Shown here piece by piece: positions 29,045 to 36,627 of a stretch of DNA of 37,553 nt. How positions within the stretch are numbered: position 1 is the first letter of the stretch; each line of letters opens with the position of its first letter. Source of the stretch: Halothiobacillus sp. (GTDB taxonomy: Bacteria; Pseudomonadota; Gammaproteobacteria; Halothiobacillales; Halothiobacillaceae); contig JAGXIF010000009.1 of the NCBI GenBank assembly GCA_024635755.1, forward strand, positions 1 to 37,553, in the 5' to 3' direction. The notes below the pieces were generated by a model. It saw nothing but the letters and a program-made list of their open reading frames with translations. It searched no databases and had not been told where the DNA came from. A program made the position numbers and the translations under genes.

Positions 29045-29857
29045 TCAACCGAAGACGGTGTCGATGGCGTGGTGCAGGGTGTCCCGGATATCGGCATCGT
29101 CGGTCAGCGGCACGACCATGGCCATGCGGGCCGCCTCCGCCGGCTCCATGCCCTTGCCGATCAGCGTCGCCGCGTAGACCAGCAGGCGGGTGGAAATGCC
29201 CTCGGTCAGGCCGTGCCCCTTGAGGTTGCGTGCCGTGTCGGCGACCTGCACCAGCTTGCCGGTCGTGACCTCGTCCAGGCCGGTCTCCCCCATGATGATC
29301 TCCCGTTCCACGCCGGCAGCCGGGTAGTCGAACTCGAACCCGGCGAAGCGCTGCTTGGTGGACTGTTTGAGGTCCTTCATCAGGCTCTGATAGCCGGGAT
29401 TGTAGGAGATCACCAACTGGAAGTCCGGATGCGCCTCGACCAGTTCGCCCTTCTTGTCCAGCGGCAGGTTGCGGCGGTGATCGGTCAGCGGGTGGATGAC
29501 CACGGTCGTGTCCTGGCGGGCCTCGACCACCTCGTCGAGATAGCAGATCGCCCCATGACGCGCGGCCTGGGTCAGGGGACCATCCACCCAGCGGGTTCCA
29601 TCCGCATCGAGCAGGAATCGCCCGACCAGATCGGCGGCGGTCATGTCCTCATTGCAGGCCACGGTAACCAGTGGCCTGTCGAGCTTCCAGGCCATGTACT
29701 CGACGAATCGCGACTTCCCGCAGCCCGTCGGCCCCTTGATCATCACCGGCATGCGGGCCGAATAGGCGGTCTCATAGGCCGAAACCTCGCGGCCTTGCGC
29801 CTGGTAGAAGGGTTCCTCGGTAACGAGGTACTGCTCGATCTCGAATCGTTCGTTCAT
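29045..29857 (-). CDS. cbbQ: RuBisCO activase AAA+ ATPase CbbQ
   Basis: 270 aa. MoxR-type AAA+ protein; hexamers with one CbbO restore RuBisCO activity. Walker A GPTGCGKS is at residues 42-49, Walker B ICYLDE ends at D108-E109, the sensor region has VISYNPGYQS (150-158), and the arginine-finger region STKQRFAGFEFDYP follows. The start ATG 29857 is preceded by a modest ribosome site; the frame continues upstream into cbbM and was rejected. It is separated from cbbM by 154 bp with two strong hairpins, so it is probably expressed below cbbM. Confidence 0.95.
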   Translation of the reverse strand: MNERFEIEQYLVTEEPFYQAQGREVSAYETAYSARMPVMIKGPTGCGKSRFVEYMAWKLDRPLVTVACNEDMTAADLVGRFLLDADGTRWVDGPLTQAARHGAICYLDEVVEARQDTTVVIHPLTDHRRNLPLDKKGELVEAHPDFQLVISYNPGYQSLMKDLKQSTKQRFAGFEFDYPAAGVEREIIMGETGLDEVTTGKLVQVADTARNLKGHGLTEGISTRLLVYAATLIGKGMEPAEAARMAMVVPLTDDADIRDTLHHAIDTVFG

Positions 29858-29948
29858 TGACTGGCCTGTCTGCAAGAAATGCGTTCCATCCATTCCCCAA
29901 CGCGCGCATGACCTCGCGCGGCACTCGGGAATGGGGAGGAAAGAAAAG

Positions 29949-29970
29949 ACCGCTCGCAAGGGAGCGGTCC
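29949..29970 (-). terminator. Rho-independent terminator/attenuator between cbbM and cbbQ
   Basis: On the minus strand an 8-bp perfect stem GACCGCTC/GAGCGGTC with a 6-nt loop is followed at once by TTTTCTTT (29941-29948). This is a good intrinsic terminator. Read-through would set the cbbM to cbbQO ratio. Confidence 0.65.
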
Positions 29971-29978
29971 GATGAAGG

Positions 29979-30002
29979 ACGGGCGGGATTGGCCGCCCGT
30001 CG
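29979..30002 (-). other. Second stem-loop just after cbbM
   Basis: A 9-bp perfect stem GACGGGCGG/CCGCCCGTC with a 6-nt loop lies 9 nt past the cbbM stop and directly before the terminator. It has no T-tract of its own. It is a likely 3'-end stabiliser for the abundant cbbM message. Confidence 0.5.
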
Positions 30003-30011
30003 TCGCCGGGC

Positions 30012-31397
30012 TTACTTGTGCACGCCCAGCTTTTCCCGCCAGCCGGGGAAGATCGCGTCGGCGTCGTGCGGGAAGGACTCGAACGCCCGGGCAAATTCCT
30101 TGTGCTCCTTGGCGAACTCGATCGGGTCGGCGCCGGCTTTCCAGCACTCGTAGGCCTGACGCAGGGAAATAGCGCCGGCGGCCGGGGAGTCGATGTGGCC
30201 GTAGGCGCCGCCACCGGCAGTATTGATCACGTTGGCATGGCCCAGATTCTCGAAGAAGCCGGGCAGGCGCAGCGCGTTCATGCCACCGGAGATGATCGGC
30301 GTGGTCGGCTTCATGCCGTGCCACTCCTGGTGGTAGACCGGGCCGTCCGCGGAATCGCGCTCGATCATGTAGGCGATGTTGCGGTCGTCCTTGCCGCCTT
30401 CCATCTTGCCGTAGCCCATGGTGCCCACGTGGATGCCGGACGCGCCCTGCAGACGGGACATCTTGGCCAGCACGAAGGCGGTGTAGCCGCGCTTGGCGGA
30501 AGGCGAGGTCACGGCACCGTGACCGGCACGGTGGTAGTGCAGGTACTGGTTCGGATACTGGCGACGGGCGGTGGTGATCATGCCCGGGCCACCGACGTAG
30601 CCGTCGACCAGGAAGGCCACCTTGTCGGCGTCCTCGCCGAAGGTCTCCAGGATGAAGTCGGCACGCGCGCACATCTCGAAGTGGTCGTCGGCGGTGATGT
30701 TCGCGGAGAACAACTTCGCCTCGCCGGTCTCGTCCTGGGCGCGTTTCATGGCGTCGGCGACCAACGGGATGGTCTCCCTCATCGGCGCGAAGGTCTGGTT
30801 GCCCTGCGGCTCGTCGTTCTTGATGAAGTCACCGCCCAGCCAGAACTCGTAGGCCGCCTGCGCGAAGGGCTCGGGACGCAGCCCCAACTTGGGCTTGATG
30901 ATGGTACCGGCAACATAGCCGCCATCGACCACGGGGCGGTCCAAAATGCGCCACAGGTCGGAGATGTCCTTGGACGGACCATCGAACAGCTCGATGACAC
31001 GCTTGGGGACGTAGAAGTCGACCATCTTGGCGTATTCGACGTCGCCCATGCCCTGGTTGTTACCGATGGCCAGGGTGAGGAAGGAGACGATCATCATCCG
31101 ACCGTCGATCATGTTGCGGTCGAACAGCTCCAGCGGATAAGCAATCCGCATGTCCTCGTTGGCCTCGTCGATGTGATAGACGAGCGCGTCGACACCCTTG
31201 GTGAAGTCGTCGGTGGTGGACACTTCGACATTGGTGCCGGTCGACGATTCGGCCGCGAAGTGGGCGGCGGTCGCCAGATAGCCATGCCCCGCGTTGGGCT
31301 TCATCTGATAGGCGACCAAGATGTGCTTGCCACCGGCAATCAGGTCTTCTTCTTTGAGGGTCAGGTCAGCGTAGCGGCTGGATTGATCGTTAGCCAT
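30012..31397 (-). CDS. cbbM: Ribulose-1,5-bisphosphate carboxylase/oxygenase, form II
   Basis: 461 aa, normal for form II, which works without small subunits. It fixes CO2 onto ribulose bisphosphate in the Calvin cycle. Catalytic signatures: K168 in [10 protein letters not shown], the carbamylated Lys193 with metal ligands D195/E196 in [42 protein letters not shown] (flexible-loop Lys) and [19 protein letters not shown]. The ATG at 31397 has GGAGG seven nt upstream; the ATG at 31403 touches that site and is unlikely. No other structural RuBisCO gene is in the window. It is divergent from cbbR and followed by cbbQ and cbbO. Confidence 0.98.
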   Translation of the reverse strand: MANDQSSRYADLTLKEEDLIAGGKHILVAYQMKPNAGHGYLATAAHFAAESSTGTNVEVSTTDDFTKGVDALVYHIDEANEDMRIAYPLELFDRNMIDGRMMIVSFLTLAIGNNQGMGDVEYAKMVDFYVPKRVIELFDGPSKDISDLWRILDRPVVDGGYVAGTIIKPKLGLRPEPFAQAAYEFWLGGDFIKNDEPQGNQTFAPMRETIPLVADAMKRAQDETGEAKLFSANITADDHFEMCARADFILETFGEDADKVAFLVDGYVGGPGMITTARRQYPNQYLHYHRAGHGAVTSPSAKRGYTAFVLAKMSRLQGASGIHVGTMGYGKMEGGKDDRNIAYMIERDSADGPVYHQEWHGMKPTTPIISGGMNALRLPGFFENLGHANVINTAGGGAYGHIDSPAAGAISLRQAYECWKAGADPIEFAKEHKEFARAFESFPHDADAIFPGWREKLGVHK

Positions 31398-31479
31398 GAG
31401 CATCCTCCGGATATTCTATGAATCGACGGCGGTTCGCCCTAGGCAAACCGCGAGACGGAAAACACCATATTCCATGTGG

Positions 31480-31509
31480 TTTATAAGTAACATTCATTAT
31501 TGGTGATAA
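31480..31509 (-). promoter_or_regulatory. Candidate cbbM promoter with CbbR-type operator
   Basis: In the AT-rich cbbM-cbbR gap, the minus strand has a -35-like TTATCA (31504-31509) and a -10-like TATAAA (31480-31485), 18 bp apart. The -35 box lies inside a perfect dyad TTAT-N5-ATAA (31497-31509) that is also a T-N11-A LysR-type site. Activation of cbbM by CbbR from this site is inferred from family behaviour. Confidence 0.5.
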
Positions 31510-31543
31510 GGTTTCTTAGTTTTCCTGATAATTAGATTTTCTT

Positions 31544-32461
31544 ATGCTAAGACTAACCCTGCGACAACTCCGTATCCTCGAGGCCGTGGCTCACCACGGG
31601 AGCTTTTCCCGGGCCAGCAAGGACGTGCATCTCACCCAGCCGGCGGTCTCCATGCAGATCAAGCAATTGGAGCAATCGCTCGGGATATCGCTGTTCGAGC
31701 ACGTCGGCAAACGCATCCACTTGACCGAGGCCGGGCAGGAAACGCTGGAGACCAGCCGTGCCATCGGGCGCGAGCTCGACAACCTGGAGCATTCGCTCGC
31801 CGACCTGCGCGGGCTCAAAGGGGGCACGCTGAAGGTATCGGTGGCCAGCACGGCCAGCTATTTCGCCGCACGGCTAATGGCCCTGTTCCGCCAGGTGCAT
31901 CCGGATATCCGCATCCGCCTGAACGTGGTCAACCGCGCCACCCTGCTCGACCATCTGGCGAACAACAGCATCGATCTCGCCCTGATGGGGCATCCGCCCG
32001 ATGGCCTCAACCTCACCGCCCAGCCTTTCATGGAGAACCCCTTGGTGGTCATCGCCGCGCCCAGCCACCCCTTGGCCGGCATTCGCGACATCCCGCTGAC
32101 CCGGCTCGCGGACGAGCCGCTGGTAGGAAGGGAACCGGGATCAGGCACACGCAGTGCCGTGGAGAAGGTATTCGCCGAACATGGCCTGACACTCAAGGTG
32201 GCCATGGAGATGAACAAGAACGAGGCGATCAAGCAGGCTGTGGAGGCCGGGTTGGGCCTGGGCGTGGTCTCGCTGCACATCGTGCAGTCGGAACTGGTTT
32301 CCGGAGAGTTGTGCGTGCTGGATGTCCAAGGCTTTCCCCTGATGCGCCAGTGGTACCTGGTCCAGCGGGAAGGCAAGCGTCCCGCCCCTGCCGCCCGGGC
32401 GTTCTCCGACTTCGTACTGACCGAGGCCAAACGGGCGGCACGGCTTGACGGGGTCCAGTGA
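31544..32461 (+). CDS. cbbR: LysR-family transcriptional regulator CbbR
   Basis: 305 aa. The N-terminal winged helix-turn-helix (LTLRQLRILEAVAHHGSFSR, then LTQPAVSMQIKQLEQSLGISL) is followed by a linker helix and a periplasmic-binding-like effector domain (LKVSVASTASYFAARLMALF to about 295). CbbR proteins activate Calvin cycle operons and sense metabolites such as RuBP or NADPH. Divergent placement next to cbbM supports the name. Start ATG at 31544, only 147 bp from the cbbM start, so one operator region can serve both. A broken paralogue fragment lies near 37.2 kb. Confidence 0.93.
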   Translation: MLRLTLRQLRILEAVAHHGSFSRASKDVHLTQPAVSMQIKQLEQSLGISLFEHVGKRIHLTEAGQETLETSRAIGRELDNLEHSLADLRGLKGGTLKVSVASTASYFAARLMALFRQVHPDIRIRLNVVNRATLLDHLANNSIDLALMGHPPDGLNLTAQPFMENPLVVIAAPSHPLAGIRDIPLTRLADEPLVGREPGSGTRSAVEKVFAEHGLTLKVAMEMNKNEAIKQAVEAGLGLGVVSLHIVQSELVSGELCVLDVQGFPLMRQWYLVQREGKRPAPAARAFSDFVLTEAKRAARLDGVQ

Positions 32462-32641
32462 GGATCGGACAAACCCTCGTAACGCTCGAGGTCCACCGTG
32501 GGTAGGGAAGGTCCGTAGCAACTGATATCAGGCAGAAAACACCCCGAAAATGTCGACAGCCGCCAGGCCCCGGGCGCTCGATCCGAGCCCGGGCGGGATG
32601 GGTCAAGCGGACCCTCTTCGCGGGGAAGCTGAAACCTGCCG

Positions 32642-32893
32642 TCCCTGGAGGCGGGCATCGAGGCGCGACCGGAACCGGAATCCGTGCTTGCCGGCGACGG
32701 CCCGCGGTGCGGCGAACTCGAACGGCTGGGGGAGCGATGCCCTGATCTGCGCCTGACCGGCTGGCCGGACCGCCGCGCCCGGAGAGAGGAGATGAACGCC
32801 ACCGACCTGCTGGTCCTCCCCTCGCACCAGGAAGCCTTCAGGACCGTCGCATTGTAGGAGATGGAAGGCGGCCGCCCGGCTCTGGGTACCGCA
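32642..32893 (+). pseudogene. Remnant of a group 1 (GT4-like) glycosyltransferase
   Basis: Within the 440-bp gap after cbbR, one frame reads ESVLAGDGPRCGELERLG, then RLTGWPDR, then ATDLLVLPSHQEAFRTVAL, a TAG stop at 32855, and EMEGGRPALGTA. This is the donor-sugar half of a GT4 glycosyltransferase (AGDGP, TGW, LVLPS..EAF..VAL, EM..GRP.LGT). No start codon, N-terminal half or C-terminal end is present, and the frame is broken, so it is a dead fragment. It ends exactly where the right direct repeat begins. In 32462-32641 I see nothing but a GC-rich imperfect dyad near 32565-32595. Confidence 0.7.
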
Positions 32894-33009
32894 AGGGCGG
32901 CTCAGCGCCGGTTGAACAACCGAGGATTGGCGTGAAGAAACGCGGCTATCCACTGCTCGAGAAAAGACTTTCCTGCCGCCACCCTGAGATAGCCGTAGCC
33001 CAGGACGGC
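32893..33009. repeat. Direct repeat, right copy, flanking the RuBisCO module
   Basis: Partner of 26619-26735. This copy is part of the intact membrane-protein gene (its last 36 codons plus 9 bp beyond the stop). The spacing between copies is 6274 bp start to start. Confidence 0.9.
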
Positions 33010-33564
33010 GATCACCGCGGCGCCCACCGTATCGACGACCAGATCCAACATCGTATCCGTCAGCCCTGACGGGTCATCGAGCATCGCTTTCTGCATGTTT
33101 GTGCCCACCATCTGGTCCATGGCGAACTCGAATATCTCCCAGAGCGCACCCACCCCGACCGCAAACATGAAGGCGAAAAACGCCACGAAACCCGGCGTCA
33201 TGTGGAACCGGAGATTCTTCTTTTCGTTCAGGATGTATACCAGCAGAAAGCCGAAGATGCCCAGCAGGAAACCCGATGCCACGTGCAGCACCAAGTCCCA
33301 CCACCAGAAACGCGTGTAGTACCCCTGCACCTCTCCGAGAAACAGCGAAGCGAAGATGAACAGGGTGGCCAACAGCTTGAATTCCGCAGGTATGAACACC
33401 TCGAAACGCCTGGACATCAGCACCGGCGCCAAGGTCAGCACCAGAATGACAAGCGTCATCACAGCGATTAGCCACAGCCCTTCCCAGAGTGCGAACGCCA
33501 GTTCGGCAAGCATGATCAGCTGGATGAACAGGGTGACGCGTTGATGGATACGTGTGTTTCGCAT
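32902..33564 (-). CDS. Polytopic membrane protein, DUF2238/YjdF-like
   Basis: 220 aa. About six hydrophobic segments: LFIQLIMLAELAFALWEGLW, LIAVMTLVILVLTLAPVL, FKLLATLFIFASLFLG, LVLHVASGFLLGIFGFLLVY, FVAFFAFMFAVGVGALWEIF and DLVVDTVGAAVIAVLGYGYL. Conserved-looking WDLVLHVASG, GALWEIFEFAMDQ and DTMLDLVVDTVGA resemble DUF2238-type proteins. I am fairly sure of the membrane topology and less sure of the family. Function unknown. Start ATG 33564 with CGGAG four nt upstream. Its 3' end is duplicated at 26628-26735 on the other side of the RuBisCO module. Confidence 0.85.
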   Translation of the reverse strand: MRNTRIHQRVTLFIQLIMLAELAFALWEGLWLIAVMTLVILVLTLAPVLMSRRFEVFIPAEFKLLATLFIFASLFLGEVQGYYTRFWWWDLVLHVASGFLLGIFGFLLVYILNEKKNLRFHMTPGFVAFFAFMFAVGVGALWEIFEFAMDQMVGTNMQKAMLDDPSGLTDTMLDLVVDTVGAAVIAVLGYGYLRVAAGKSFLEQWIAAFLHANPRLFNRR

Positions 33565-33598
33565 GGACTCCGTCAGGCTGGATGGAAACCGCTGTCGA

Positions 33599-34636
33599 TC
33601 ACGTGCGCGAGCGGGCCGCGGACCCCGGCGGCACCGCGATGCCGCGCAGCAGCCGGCCGAGAATGTCGGAGGCGGTCAGGACCCGAGGGTGATCGATCCA
33701 CAACAGGATGACATCCTCCTCCAGGATGTCATCCCCCAGCTCCGGCGGTTTGACGTGGAAACGTCGTATCAGGTCGCCGAGCTGACGGGCGCCGTCGCGC
33801 AGGATGATGGGCCGGTGACAGTGTCGGTAGGGGTTGAAGCGGGCGGGCTCGAACAGGGCCTCGCGGAGGAAGTCGTCCGAACTGATCACGAGCTGCGGCG
33901 AACCGCCCTGGTCGACGAGGACCACCCAGCGCTTGCGGGAGCTGTCGATCCGGCGCAGGAACGGATCCTCGGGCGTGGGCTCGATGGGTGGAAACACGGG
34001 GCGCCCGTTCTCGAACGTCATCTGGATGACACTTTCCGGGTCGATCGGCTCGCCCTCGTCATCCAGTGGCACATCGTCGATATCGAGAAAATTGAGCGCC
34101 CCCTGCCCCTCCACGCGCGAGATCTCGGTTCCGGACGTTTCCATGTGCAGTTGGATCATCCGACGCAAATCGCGTTCGCGCAGATAGGTTATCGGCTCGC
34201 CGCCCAGCCAGCGGTCCAACAACCAGGCGCTGGGACGCGCCACCGGGTAGAAGACGAATTGGTAGAAGCGCAGCACGGGCGCCAGGAGGCCGGATACCTT
34301 GAGTGCATGCCGGCTGAAGTAGGCCTGGGGCATGATCTCGGCGAAGATGGTGATAACCACCGTCGAGAATAGGAAGGCCGCCAGTCCGGTCAGCAGCGAT
34401 CCCGAGACCAGCGCCAGCAGCACATTGACGCTGACGTTGCCCCACAGGATGGTCACGAGCGCAAAATTGGAATCCTCGCGCAGACGCAATACCCGGCTCG
34501 CCAGCGAATTCCCCCTATTGACTTCAACCTGAAGTTCGAGCCGGCTCAGCGAGAAGAGTCCCAGGTTCAGTCCCGAGAATATGGCCGACTGGGAAAGACA
34601 GATCAGGATCACGATCCAGGAGGCGAGCGTGATCAT
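33599..34636 (-). CDS. CNNM/DUF21-domain membrane protein with CBS region
   Basis: 345 aa. The N-terminal DUF21 transmembrane domain (LASWIVILICLSQSAIFSGL, then NLGLFSLSRLELQVEVNRGN; TVVITIFAEIMPQAYFSRHA) is the CNNM/CorB signature, followed by a cytoplasmic CBS-pair-like region (about 240-330: RRIDSSRKRWVVLVDQGGSP, then RVLTASDILGRLL). Such proteins are linked to Mg2+ or Co2+ efflux; the role here is inferred. The C-terminal CorC/HlyC domain found in longer relatives is missing. Start 34636 has AAGGA six nt upstream; the upstream extension to 34798 has none. Confidence 0.88.
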   Translation of the reverse strand: MITLASWIVILICLSQSAIFSGLNLGLFSLSRLELQVEVNRGNSLASRVLRLREDSNFALVTILWGNVSVNVLLALVSGSLLTGLAAFLFSTVVITIFAEIMPQAYFSRHALKVSGLLAPVLRFYQFVFYPVARPSAWLLDRWLGGEPITYLRERDLRRMIQLHMETSGTEISRVEGQGALNFLDIDDVPLDDEGEPIDPESVIQMTFENGRPVFPPIEPTPEDPFLRRIDSSRKRWVVLVDQGGSPQLVISSDDFLREALFEPARFNPYRHCHRPIILRDGARQLGDLIRRFHVKPPELGDDILEEDVILLWIDHPRVLTASDILGRLLRGIAVPPGSAARSRT

Positions 34637-34875
34637 GCCGGTTCCTTGCCGATGATCCAGGCCCCTGAAAAAAAATGCTGGCATATCCTGGGCGCGCTGG
34701 CTGCGTGGCGTCCGGATTCGGTCAGTGAGTTCATCGGATCGTGTCCAGCGTGTCCATTTGGCGGGGTAAATCTCTGGAGGCGCGGTGCGACCAGTCACCG
34801 GTGGACCGGGACGGTCGCTCGTGAGGATTGATCAGTCAGGCGCGCGCACGACACTCGAACGCGCTTGAGTTGTTT

Positions 34876-35126
34876 TCAGCGTCGCCGGTTCGCTTCCTTC
34901 TTGCGCTGACGATTCACCATGCCGGCCAGCTGGCCTGCAGCCCGGTGAGTAATTCCATGATGTCATCGACCGTGATGATGCCGATGGGCACACGCTTGCC
35001 CGACGCCTCGTCGACCACCACCAGATTGCCCACGTGATACTGGCGCATGCGTTCCGCCGCTGCCTGGACGGACTCGTCGGCGCCAATTACCTCGGGCACC
35101 CGGTTGCAGACTTCTCCCACTTTCAT
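34876..35126 (-). pseudogene. Shortened, frameshifted CBS-domain gene
   Basis: The intact frame 34914-35126 gives 70 aa: MKVGEVCNRVPEVIGADESV, AAERMRQYHVGNLVVVDEAS, then GIITVDDIMELLTGLQA, ending SWPAW. CBS-pair proteins of this type are about 140 aa. Here the first half of CBS1 runs straight into the end of CBS2 (GIITVDDIMELL), as if the middle were lost between the two similar GI(I/V)T..D motifs. One missing base after LQA would explain the ending: in the next frame the sequence continues ELAGMVNRQRKKEANRRR and stop at 34876, the normal basic tail. So both an internal deletion and a one-base frameshift are likely; a functional single-CBS peptide is possible. Confidence 0.65.
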
Positions 35127-35201
35127 GGCATTTCTACTGCCGAGAACCCCAAGGGGCCTTAGCGGGGTCGTTCATTGGTCGGTGCAGCAAATCACACCAC
35201 C

Positions 35202-35780
35202 TCATCCGCCGACGTGGTGCTTACCCTCCACATGGACCGTGGTCGCCCTCGGCCCGTCGATCCCTTGCACCTCGGCAAAGCGCACGGACTCGCCGCCCTC
35301 GAGCTTGTCGAAGTCGTAATCGACCACGCTGTTCCGGCTGAACGAGACCTCCCGCCCGTCGGCAGACAGGATGACGCCGTAATCAGCCGCTGGCGCAATC
35401 TCGATGATGCGGCCATGTGGCGGCGTCTCGTGCTGCTTCACGTCGCCTCTCTGCTTCGCCGCATAGGCCTGCAGCTGACGCTCCATCGCGTCGAAGGCAT
35501 CACGAACGGCCACATAGGGGTCTTCGTGGGCGTGCTTGTTACCGGGATCACGGCTCACCACCAGTTCCTTGTTGGGCACGGTGACATCAAGGCGGACGTT
35601 GTACAGGTTGCCCTTGTTATGGCGGAGATGATCGGCCTCGACCAGAACCCGGCACCGCATAATGCGGTCGAAGTAGCGGGTCAGCTTGTCAGTCCTCTCG
35701 CGAATCTTGTCCTCGAGAACCTGAGACTGATCCATGTTGTGGAATACGACCTCAACCGGTAGGCGTATTTCTCCATTCAT
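35202..35780 (-). CDS. Ribosome hibernation factor HPF/RaiA family with C-terminal cold-shock-like domain
   Basis: 192 aa. Residues 1-110 show the HPF/RaiA (S30AE) pattern: VEVVFHNMDQSQVLEDKIRE, LTRYFDRIMRCRVLVE, YNVRLDVTVPNKELVVSRDP, and YVAVRDAFDAMERQLQ. Residues 120-190 resemble a cold-shock/S1-like domain (GRIIEIAPAADYGVILSADG, EVSFSRNSVVDYDFDKLEGG, VRFAEVQGIDGPRATTVHV). This is not the long-HPF dimerisation domain. It probably binds the small subunit in starvation and adds an RNA-binding unit. A strong AGGAGG lies seven nt before the ATG at 35780. No rpoN neighbours. Confidence 0.9.
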   Translation of the reverse strand: MNGEIRLPVEVVFHNMDQSQVLEDKIRERTDKLTRYFDRIMRCRVLVEADHLRHNKGNLYNVRLDVTVPNKELVVSRDPGNKHAHEDPYVAVRDAFDAMERQLQAYAAKQRGDVKQHETPPHGRIIEIAPAADYGVILSADGREVSFSRNSVVDYDFDKLEGGESVRFAEVQGIDGPRATTVHVEGKHHVGG

Positions 35781-35995
35781 TACACGTCCTCCTATTCACC
35801 TCAGGGATGGCGAATCTGTGGCCCGGAAAGGGACTGAACACTAGGGGCTTCCACTGAAGTGTAGGACAAGTTCTCAGACAAAAAGGGCATGATCCTCGAC
35901 CCCCCTTGAACCGAAGGTTCAGCCCAGCCGATGGCCCAAGATCGAGCGATGAGCGATCAAATCGAGGAGAACAAGCGGCCATCCGGCCGGACGAC

Positions 35996-36487
35996 TCAAA
36001 AGGACTGAATCTCCGCCAGTTCAAGGCGAAAGGCGCCCGCTTGCCGATCGGAAAGCAGCACACCCAGCTGCTCCAATTGAGCAGGGTCCAATGGCGGCGC
36101 GTCCGGAACCTCACGGCCGTGGTAGACGGCCGCGAACGCCGACCATGGCAGCCGGACCATCAGCCATTTTCCCGACTGGGTGTCGAACGGGGCGCCATAC
36201 GCAATGCCATCGAACGCCCGATCGTTGCGCACGCGGCACTGGTATGTCCGGCCATCCCCGCGCATGCGCAACAACACCCCTTGTGTTCCGGCCAGCGGAT
36301 AGGTCGTCGGCACGCGACGCACCGAGGCAAACCCACCGCCCTGATCCAGCGAGAGCTGGCCGCTGAAAATCCCGATGCCCTCCTCTGCATGGAAGTGTCC
36401 CTCCGAGAGGCCGCCCATCACGCCATCATTGACCACGAACCAGCGACCACCCTCATCCGGATCGGAAAAGTCGACTAATCTTTGCAT
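35996..36487 (-). CDS. CIA30-family protein
   Basis: 163 aa. It carries the beta-sandwich pattern of complex I intermediate-associated protein 30: LVDFSDPDEGGRWFVVNDGV, MGGLSEG, GIFSGQLSLDQGGGFASVR, GVLLRMRGDGRTYQCRVRND, and WLMVRLPWSAFAAVYHGREV, with IGVLLSDRQAG-like end LGVLLSDRQAGAFRLELAEI. Bacterial members are of unknown role, possibly carbohydrate-binding; a link to complex I is not shown. No signal peptide. Divergent from the small secreted protein gene, 140 bp apart. The 215-bp gap between it and the hibernation factor gene holds no gene that I can see. Confidence 0.88.
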   Translation of the reverse strand: MQRLVDFSDPDEGGRWFVVNDGVMGGLSEGHFHAEEGIGIFSGQLSLDQGGGFASVRRVPTTYPLAGTQGVLLRMRGDGRTYQCRVRNDRAFDGIAYGAPFDTQSGKWLMVRLPWSAFAAVYHGREVPDAPPLDPAQLEQLGVLLSDRQAGAFRLELAEIQSF

Positions 36488-36566
36488 GTACCAGACGGTA
36501 GACCAGGCACCAGGCGTTTACCCGAAACACATAGAGGGCTTTGCCCACCTGGCAGACGCGCAACAG

Positions 36567-36591
36567 TGGCGCACTTCGGTAGCGAAGCGCC
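36567..36591. other. Stem-loop in the CIA30/secreted-protein divergent region
   Basis: GGCG-CA-CTTCG and CGAAG-CGCC form a 9-bp stem with a 2-nt bulge and a GTAG loop. It lies about 35 nt before the start of the plus-strand gene, in its probable leader. Its role is unknown. Confidence 0.3.
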
Positions 36592-36627
36592 CTGCACTGG
36601 CAATCACACCAAGAGGAGGGCCGGATC

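Noticed and set aside
26839-29223. A 794-codon open frame antisense to cbbO, and similar long antisense frames opposite yhdP (13570-15471), cbbM (30018-31421) and leuS (24195-25631)
   Set aside because: High GC content makes long opposite-strand frames common. These lack ribosome sites and recognisable domains, and they mirror well-supported genes.
34637-34875. A small gene in the spacer between the CNNM-like gene and the CBS remnant
   Set aside because: Short frames exist on both strands but show no ribosome site, no domain and no coding-like composition.
35907-35921. Dyad TGAACC-GAA-GGTTCA between the CIA30 and hibernation factor genes as a terminator
   Set aside because: The stem is only 6 bp and is followed by a G-run rather than a T-run on the minus strand.
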